From an uncultured Caldilinea sp. (lineage in GTDB: Bacteria > Chloroflexota > Anaerolineae > Caldilineales > Caldilineaceae), in assembly GCA_937928035.1 (NCBI GenBank), contig CALFWA010000025.1, positions 1 through 7,533 on the forward strand: a stretch of 7,533 nucleotides of DNA, written 5' to 3'. How positions within the stretch are numbered: the stretch's first letter is position 1; each line of letters begins with the position of its first letter. Positions 1 to 7,533 of this stretch are shown in pieces. The translations under genes and the position numbers were made by a program. Below the pieces are notes generated by a model. That model made no database searches, was not told where the DNA came from, and saw only the letters and a list, made by a program, of their open reading frames with translations.

Positions 1-64
1 GGACGGCACGTCCGGCTGCCCGTTTTCTATTTGAATACATAGAATACACGGAAGGAGCATCCTC

Positions 65-1615
<1,551 letters not shown>

Positions 1616-1636
1616 TCTGAAATTCCAAAGACCCGA

Positions 1637-1664
1637 TGAACAAGGGACGATCGTCCCTTGTTCA
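1637..1664. repeat. Perfect 28-bp palindrome after purH
   Basis: The half-site TGAACAAGGGACGA (1637-1650) is followed at once by its exact reverse complement (1651-1664), 21 bases after the purH stop. As RNA it would form a long hairpin with a minimal loop around CGATCG. No T-run follows on either strand, so it is not a standard intrinsic terminator. It could be a 3'-end-stabilising hairpin, a factor-assisted terminator, or the binding site of a dimeric regulator for the gene at 1759. The palindrome is read directly; its role is open. Confidence 0.85.
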
Positions 1665-1758
1665 CCAGAGTTGAATTCGGTATGGTGAAAAGTGAAAAAA
1701 TTTCAATTGCCCCGACGCACGTGGAAGGCTTCATCAGCCGTGAGAGAGGAGAATCCCT

Positions 1759-2085
1759 ATGAAAATTGTCATGGATCGGAGCTTTTGTGATGCTGCACTT
1801 CCGTTTTGCGCCCGTTGTTCTGCAGCCTATTTCCAAAAGCCACTGGGAACCGACCGACCTTGCATCGTCGACATCATCGATGATGGCAACGACGAGCTGC
1901 TTCACTTTGTAGTGCGCACCGACGGTCGCACCCTGGAGTTTGATTTGACCCAGGAGCTACAGGAAGGCCTGGCAATAGAAGGCTGGGAATTTCTTGCCAA
2001 CTTCGACCCTGCACTCTTTCGTCGAGGGGCCGCCGATCGCTGGCGAGCGTTGCGAGAGCTGCCTGCTCAACACAGCGCAGCATAA
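1759..2085 (+). CDS. Small cysteine-bearing protein of unknown function
   Basis: I do not recognise a named family. The protein has 108 residues. It opens MKIVMDRSFC, then FCARC (16-20), so C10, C17 and C20 form a C-x6-C-x2-C cluster, with a fourth cysteine at C35. The opening loosely recalls the first turn of small ferredoxins, but one CxxC plus isolated cysteines is not a complete 4Fe-4S motif, so metal binding is only a possibility. The middle (about 36-66) is acidic with alternating hydrophobic residues, as in a small beta sheet, and the C-terminus is helical and Arg-rich. There is no signal peptide or membrane segment. The start is well supported: GAGGAG (1746-1751) lies 7 bases before the ATG. 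It is separated from purH by 143 bases containing a palindrome, so it probably has its own promoter, though I could not pick one. I have an impression of similar small proteins in Chloroflexota, which I cannot verify here. Confidence 0.75.
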   Translation: MKIVMDRSFCDAALPFCARCSAAYFQKPLGTDRPCIVDIIDDGNDELLHFVVRTDGRTLEFDLTQELQEGLAIEGWEFLANFDPALFRRGAADRWRALRELPAQHSAA

Positions 2086-2162
2086 GCCCAGCTTTACGGC
2101 TACGAGTCAACGAGAGCTCCGCCGAGTCAATTCCAATCGTTTACTTCAACCACCTCCGCTGC

Positions 2163-2211
2163 GAGGATGGTGCAGCAGTTTGGAAAATTTCAGCTGCACC
2201 ATGGTATCCTC
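2163..2211. repeat. Long interrupted hairpin in the 2086-2320 intergenic stretch
   Basis: GAGGAT (2163-2168) can pair with ATCCTC (2206-2211), and GGTGCAGC (2169-2176) with GCTGCACC (2193-2200). This gives 14 base pairs with a 5-base bulge on the 3' side (2201-2205) and a 16-base loop. No T-run follows on either strand, so it does not look like an intrinsic terminator for the gene ending at 2085. Its function is unknown. Confidence 0.6.
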
Positions 2212-2232
2212 CTCTCGATTTTAGATCGTCCT

Positions 2233-2260
2233 ACAACTTTGTCGCGTAGTGCGAAGTTGT
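2233..2260. repeat. Hairpin upstream of the 178-aa gene
   Basis: ACAACTT (2233-2239) is the exact reverse complement of AAGTTGT (2254-2260), and a further CGC/GCG pair may form inside the loop. It lies 60 bases before the ATG at 2321. It could be an operator or a structured leader; there is no T-run to make it a terminator. Confidence 0.45.
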
Positions 2261-2320
2261 GGAGTGCGCAGCGCCTATCTGCACGGAACACGCACCACGT
2301 GACACACTTGATTGCAAACA

Positions 2321-2857
2321 ATGACCGACGCTCCATCCGGTTTCGACGCCTTCTGTGCATATTTGCAAGCGAAAGCGGCGCAGGCGCCTCCCGGCTGGCC
2401 TGGAACAGTATGGTTTGTGCTCTCCATCAGCGAAGAGTGTGCAGGGATTTTCACCCAATACATTTTTGTCGATCCGTTGCGATTTTTGCAGCTTGCCGCC
2501 GGCGCGCCGCCTCTCCAATTTGGGACAGAAGGTTTTGCCCCATCCTTGGTTGATGACCGGAATCCGGCGCGCCATTATGTGGCGTTCGTTTTCATCGGCT
2601 TCTGGCTGCCGAGATTTCTGGCCATTATTTTTCTGTATCTCTGGGAGATCGCCGGTTTTGTTCGTTATAAAGGCCGGTGGAGCTCTAAAGACATCGTCTG
2701 CGGACGCATCGGGATCGCTCATGGGACGTGGGTGCGACGGTCAGGCCCCACAGTCCTGCCCGCTCTGGCTGCAGCAGAGCTGGCGGACCGTCGGCGAATC
2801 CATCTCTCCGCCGCGCAGTTTGACAAGAACAGGGCAAGAGGATATACTCAGCCCTAA
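2321..2857 (+). CDS. Unrecognised protein with one hydrophobic segment
   Basis: This 178-residue protein matches no family I can name. It looks real: its composition is protein-like throughout, with many Trp, Phe and Gly residues, and codon use resembles its neighbours. Landmarks are a helical N-terminus (FDAFCAYLQAKAAQ, 8-21), PPGWPG (23-28), a central DDRNPARHY (78-86), a hydrophobic stretch at about 87-114 that could be a membrane helix, then WSSKDIVCGRIGIAHG (120-135). The R-N-P-x-R-H followed by D...G..G..HG pattern recalls compact, often uncharacterised domains in which an Arg-His pair precedes a Gly-rich loop; this is an impression, not a match. The last 25 residues are basic and disordered-looking. 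The start is uncertain. I chose the ATG at 2321, but a TTG three codons upstream (2312) is possible and neither has a clear ribosome binding site, so the mRNA may be leaderless or translation weak. Confidence 0.65.
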   Translation: MTDAPSGFDAFCAYLQAKAAQAPPGWPGTVWFVLSISEECAGIFTQYIFVDPLRFLQLAAGAPPLQFGTEGFAPSLVDDRNPARHYVAFVFIGFWLPRFLAIIFLYLWEIAGFVRYKGRWSSKDIVCGRIGIAHGTWVRRSGPTVLPALAAAELADRRRIHLSAAQFDKNRARGYTQP

Positions 2858-2992
2858 ATTTGGGAGCGATGTTTACCTAATCCTTGTTCATTTCGATAGG
2901 GCGTCAACAGAAAAATTTGCAATGAAACGACTTTGTTGGCTTTCCATCAACAGCATCGCCGGAGCAGCAGCTGGAAAGGCGGCCGCCGCTCA

Positions 2993-3019
2993 ATGCGCGC
3001 CCCGGTGAAGGTGATGTGA
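2993..3019 (+). CDS. Possible 8-codon leader peptide MRAPVKVM
   Basis: ATG (2993) opens an 8-codon frame, MRAPVKVM, ending at TGA (3017-3019), seven bases before the first hairpin arm of the gatCA leader. A weak AAAGG (2975-2979) lies 13 bases upstream. A ribosome on its last codons would cover the arm at 3026-3034. It has no Gln, Glu, Asn or Asp codons, so it is not an obvious sensor of the charged tRNAs that GatCAB makes. A longer overlapping frame (2922-3008, 28 codons) is an alternative. Both may be chance. Confidence 0.2.
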   Translation: MRAPVKVM

Positions 3020-3025
3020 ACGCCG

Positions 3026-3112
3026 ACGCCGTGGCGCTGACCGACCACGGCGTGTCTGATGGGAGCAACGGTCCTGCCCGACGTCGTGGAGCCTTCAGCC
3101 ACGACGTTTTTT
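3026..3112 (+). promoter_or_regulatory. Candidate transcription attenuator in the gatCA leader
   Basis: Four 9-base arms lie in order: 1 = ACGCCGTGG (3026-3034), 2 = CCACGGCGT (3045-3053), 3 = ACGTCGTGG (3081-3089), 4 = CCACGACGT (3099-3107). Arms 1:2 and 3:4 pair perfectly, and 3:4 runs into six T (3107-3112). Arms 2:3 can pair over all nine bases with a single G-U, which would dismantle the terminator. This is the arm order of leader-peptide or ligand-controlled attenuators. With its small loops, 1:2 + 3:4 should be the default, terminated state (inference). I see no T-box TGGNACCGCG element and no riboswitch core that I know. The simpler alternative is a duplicated terminator hairpin with no switching. 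Confidence 0.5.
3081..3112 (+). terminator. Intrinsic terminator just upstream of gatC
   Basis: A perfect 9-bp stem (3081-3089 with 3099-3107) has a 9-base loop and is followed by T at 3107-3112. It lies 30 bases before the gatC ATG and points into the operon. It therefore either ends transcription from the gene at 2321 or an unannotated leader RNA, or acts as the terminator arm of an attenuator. There is little room for a separate promoter between it and the gatC ribosome binding site. Confidence 0.8.
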
Positions 3113-3142
3113 GTTGCAACTTCGGTGCAAAGGAAGACGTTT

Positions 3143-3433
3143 ATGCATTTGACCATCGATGACGTGCGCCATGTGGCCGATCTGGCCCGGCTGCATCTGA
3201 CGGACGAAGAGGTGCGCCTCTACGCGCAACAGTTGTCGGCGATTCTGGACTATGCGGAGCGATTGCAGGAGGTCGATACAAGCGATGTTCCTCCGACGCC
3301 CTACGTGCTGCCGCTGCAGAACGTGATGGCGGAGGACGTCCCTCAGCCGTCGTTGCTCAACGAAGTCGCCCTAGCCAATGCCCCGGACAAGGCCGACGGT
3401 TTCTTCCGCGTGCGCGCAGTCTTCGAGGAGTGA
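3143..3433 (+). CDS. gatC: Asp-tRNA(Asn)/Glu-tRNA(Gln) amidotransferase subunit C (GatC)
   Basis: GatC is the small subunit that clamps GatA to GatB in the heterotrimer that converts Glu-tRNA(Gln) and/or Asp-tRNA(Asn) to the amidated forms in the cytosol. The 96 residues are the usual family length. The helical N-terminus MHLTIDDVRHVADLARLHLTDEE, the QLSAILDYAERLQEVDTSDVPPT core, the VLPLQNVMAEDV linker and the C-terminal ALANAPDKADGFFRVRAVFEE are all characteristic. The ATG at 3143 has AAAGGA (3129-3134) 8 bases upstream. A longer in-frame reading begins at 3059, but it would read through the terminator stem and has no family similarity. gatC ends two bases before the gatA ATG, so the two are almost certainly cotranscribed. 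A terminator-bearing leader lies directly upstream. Confidence 0.96.
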   Translation: MHLTIDDVRHVADLARLHLTDEEVRLYAQQLSAILDYAERLQEVDTSDVPPTPYVLPLQNVMAEDVPQPSLLNEVALANAPDKADGFFRVRAVFEE

Positions 3434-3435
3434 AC

Positions 3436-4908
<1,473 letters not shown>

Positions 4909-4956
4909 GATGGTTGTCATGTGCTATCCGATCGGCGCTGGCGTAGGAGGACTGGC

Positions 4957-5032
4957 CACAGCTTACCGCCGGCAACCTGCGGCGTAGGCCGGGTTGCAGG
5001 TTGTGAGCGGCGCTCACCGGCTTTTGGCTGTG
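4957..5032. repeat. Compact three-way-junction fold between gatA and the aminotransferase
   Basis: Nested and adjacent complementary arms fill this 76-base block. An outer stem pairs CACAGC (4957-4962) with GCTGTG (5027-5032), and an inner stem pairs GCCGG (4968-4972) with CCGGC (5017-5021). Within it are a hairpin of CAACCTGC (4973-4980) with GCAGGTTG (4996-5003) and a hairpin of TGAGC (5004-5008) with GCTCA (5012-5016). The three inner helices abut with no unpaired base at the junction. TTTT follows at 5022-5025, so it might end gatCA transcription, but the run is short. The segment GCGTAGGCCGGGTT resembles the REP-type intergenic repeats of other bacteria. It lacks tRNA arms and is not a tRNA. 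Confidence 0.55.
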
Positions 5033-5115
5033 AGGCTGTGGATGGCAAGCATCTGCAGCTCGTAGGAGTCCTAGACCAGTCTCTACAAATCCTGAATTAG
5101 AAAGGCGTCGATCCG

Positions 5116-6402
<1,287 letters not shown>

Positions 6403-6462
6403 AGGGAAAGATGAGACCTTCCGGGAAGCCTCCTGGAAATGAAAAGCCTCTCTGGAAATCTG

Positions 6463-6495
6463 CAGGCGCTGCTGATAGCAGCGCCTGTCCTTTTT
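6463..6495 (+). terminator. Intrinsic terminator of the aminotransferase gene
   Basis: CAGGCGCTGCT (6463-6473) and AGCAGCGCCTG (6477-6487) form a perfect 11-bp GC-rich stem with a 3-base loop, followed by TCC and then five T (6491-6495). It begins 60 bases after the aminotransferase stop. The opposite strand lacks a clear T-run, so it is probably not an efficient terminator for the convergent gene. Confidence 0.9.
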
Positions 6496-6736
6496 ATTCG
6501 CCTTACGCAGTTGGCATTGTTTCCGGGAAGCTCAGTTTTTAACAAATTCATCTGGCAGCGCTGGTGGGGCGGTTCTCAGACGCACACTCTCGATGGCTCG
6601 CAAGGCCTTGGGAGATTCAAGGAAGCGCAGCTGCGAACTTCGCCTACGCGAACGCATCGGTTTCATGGTGGATGCGGCTACGAGCTGCACTCCCCATCAT
6701 CCACCGCCTGTTTGCTCAATCCATTCTGACCCTCGC
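6496..6736. other. Convergent intergenic stretch, no gene seen
   Basis: With the preceding 93 bases this completes a 334-base gap between two convergent genes. Open frames here cross the terminator or show no protein-like character. It holds a 10-bp palindrome CAAGGCCTTG (6601-6610), the short hairpin GCGAACTTCGC (6633-6643) and an 8-bp inverted repeat, GGTGGATG (6667-6674) with CATCCACC (6698-6705). The last could form the 3' end of the minus-strand transcript, but no T-run follows it. Confidence 0.5.
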
Positions 6737-7315
6737 TTAGGCGTTTTCCTCTCGATTCTCCTGTTCCGCCCGCCGGATTTCATCGGCCAGGCGCAGCTTA
6801 AAGATTTCGAGAAAAAGGGCGGGCTGCTTGAAATTCTGAATTTCAATGCGGCGATTCAGCGCTGCGATCTCTTCCTCCCATGCGTGGAGATGACGCTGCC
6901 ATCGTTGTTCGAGTGCGGCCTGGGCAGCGTTTGTTTTGGCGGCGGCCAGGGCGGTGCGATGCTCCTTCATCGTTCTACGCACTTTGTTGCGAAAACGCTC
7001 AATTTCGGCCAGCACCTGGTTGCGTTCGCCAATCCAGGCCGGGGCCAGGCCGTTGTTCTTCAACAGAGAGTTGGCCATCTGCATGTCGGCGGGCACATAT
7101 GGCTGCGGCGTGAGGTCGAGCGGCTTGCCTTTGCCCGGCAGGTTGTCGAACTTGCCCTCGCGCATGGCCTCCTCGATGCGCTGGCTGATCAGATCGCGCC
7201 ATTGCTCCGGGGTGCGATGGCCGGAGGCCTTTTGCGGCTCCTCCTGGACAGTTTCTTCTCGCCGTCGTCGATACTCTTCGGCGCGCTGTTTGGGATTCGA
7301 CGCTTCTGTGCTCAT
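6737..7315 (-). CDS. DUF1992 / DnaJ homologue subfamily C member 28 conserved-domain protein
   Basis: The DUF1992 domain is recognisable at about residues 40-108: DLISQRIEEAMREGKFDNLPGKGKPLDL (41-68) followed by MQMANSLLKNNGLAPAWIGERNQV (78-101). The GKFDNLPGKGKPL motif is the family hallmark. Despite the DnaJ C28 name, no J domain (no HPD motif) is present, as is normal for bacterial members. Their biochemical function is not established; a co-chaperone role is only implied by the name. Before the domain is a basic, Arg/Glu-rich, probably disordered segment. After it, residues 100-160 are rich in Glu, Arg, Ala and Leu and look like a long helix or coiled coil. There is no signal peptide. The 192-residue length suits the family. 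The ATG (complement of 7313-7315) has GAAGGG (7325-7330) 9 bases upstream and its own promoter. It converges on the aminotransferase gene. Confidence 0.93.
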   Translation of the reverse strand: MSTEASNPKQRAEEYRRRREETVQEEPQKASGHRTPEQWRDLISQRIEEAMREGKFDNLPGKGKPLDLTPQPYVPADMQMANSLLKNNGLAPAWIGERNQVLAEIERFRNKVRRTMKEHRTALAAAKTNAAQAALEQRWQRHLHAWEEEIAALNRRIEIQNFKQPALFLEIFKLRLADEIRRAEQENREENA

Positions 7316-7341
7316 TGGGTAAGGCCCTTCTTATGTCGTTG

Positions 7342-7370
7342 ATTGTATGGGTAGAGCTGTGAGCGTGCAA
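7342..7370 (-). promoter_or_regulatory. Sigma70-type promoter of the DUF1992 gene
   Basis: On the minus strand, TTGCAC (7365-7370) and TACAAT (7342-7347) are separated by exactly 17 bases. TACAAT matches five of six bases of the -10 consensus; the -35 is weaker. The implied start near 7335 would give a leader of about 20 bases that includes the GAAGGG ribosome binding site, consistent with use. Confidence 0.55.
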
Positions 7371-7376
7371 GTGTCG

Positions 7377-7398
7377 CTTTTCACAGAAAAGTGAAAGG
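7377..7398. repeat. Inverted repeat directly upstream of the DUF1992 promoter
   Basis: TTTCAC (7379-7384) and GTGAAA (7391-7396) are exact inverted arms around a 6-base spacer; two further pairs (one G-T) extend it to 7377-7398. It ends 6 bases upstream of the -35, a position typical of activator or repressor sites. No regulator gene is visible nearby. Confidence 0.4.
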
Positions 7399-7533
7399 AT
7401 TGGGGAAAGCGCAAGGTATCCAGTAAAATAGCCGACATATTGCTTTCAATCGCTCGAATGTGCATGCGAGGCGCATTGTGAAGGGCGTATCGGTGCGGAC
7501 GGTTTTGACTGCTCAAGATGGACGGCTGCGCGC

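Noticed and set aside
1..30. GGACG-GCA-CGTCC hairpin followed by GTTTTC at the left edge, as an upstream gene's terminator
   Set aside because: The stem is only 5 bp, is separated from the T-run by eight bases, and is cut by the window edge, so it cannot be judged.
1687..1697. GAAAAGTGAAA shared with 7386-7396, as a possible common operator
   Set aside because: In 7.5 kb several shared 11-mers are expected by chance, and only the second copy lies in an inverted repeat near a promoter.
2355..3008. A 217-codon plus frame overlapping the 178-aa gene
   Set aside because: Its translation is Arg/Ser/Cys-rich and non-globular, whereas the frame at 2321-2857 is protein-like. Only its last 28 codons were kept as a possible leader ORF.
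2986..3100. Plus-frame reading containing VALTDHGVSDG, which recalls the PHP domain opening of DNA polymerase III alpha
   Set aside because: The resemblance is about ten residues, the frame has no start or other PHP motifs, and it runs through the paired hairpin arms and terminator. Chance is the better explanation.
4957..5032. A tRNA-sized fold with a 6-7 bp closing stem, considered as a tRNA gene
   Set aside because: There is no T-loop (TTCGA-type) sequence, no anticodon arm of the right geometry and no D-loop consensus.
6439..6729. A 96-codon plus frame in the convergent gap
   Set aside because: It reads straight through the strong intrinsic terminator at 6463-6495 and shows no protein-like pattern.
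7478..7533. Possible start of a further plus-strand gene (GTG at 7478, MKGVSVRTVLTAQDG) with a TTGGGG-18-TAAAAT promoter at 7400-7429
   Set aside because: The frame is open for only 18 codons before the window ends, the ribosome binding site (GAGG) is weak and no family is recognisable. Downstream sequence would settle it.

Overview
The window is GC-rich bacterial chromosome (low coding GC only in a few short intergenic stretches) and carries mostly housekeeping genes. The protein features (an IMP-forming PurH, a gatC-gatA pair without gatB beside it, a PatA/AlaT-like class I aminotransferase, and two small proteins of a kind I associate with Chloroflexota) fit a member of Chloroflexota, possibly near Caldilineae. 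That placement is an inference from protein flavour only; no rRNA or marker alignment was possible.

Layout. 65-1615 (+) is a complete purH (last two steps of IMP synthesis), followed by a perfect 28-bp palindrome at 1637-1664. 1759-2085 (+) is a 108-aa cysteine-bearing protein with a strong ribosome binding site and no known function. 2086-2320 is non-coding but holds two hairpins. 2321-2857 (+) is an unrecognised 178-aa protein with one hydrophobic segment. 2858-3142 is a non-coding leader. 3143-3433 and 3436-4908 (+) are gatC and gatA, two subunits of the tRNA-dependent amidotransferase, two bases apart and evidently one transcript. 4909-5115 is non-coding and holds a compact three-way-junction fold. 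5116-6402 (+) is a class I PLP aminotransferase ending at a clear intrinsic terminator (6463-6495). 6737-7315 (-) is a DUF1992 (DnaJ C28 conserved domain) protein, convergent with the aminotransferase and with a good sigma70-type promoter at 7342-7370. The last 160 bases hold no gene I can support.

The most interesting item is the gatCA leader. Four arms, at 3026-3034, 3045-3053, 3081-3089 and 3099-3107, form two perfect 9-bp hairpins, the second followed by six T (an intrinsic terminator 30 bases before gatC). Arms 2 and 3 can also pair with each other over all 9 bases with one G-U. That is the 1:2 + 3:4 versus 2:3 geometry of a transcription attenuator. An 8-codon ORF ends seven bases before arm 1. 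I recognise no known riboswitch or T-box in it, so it is a candidate undescribed regulator of Glu/Asp-tRNA amidation.
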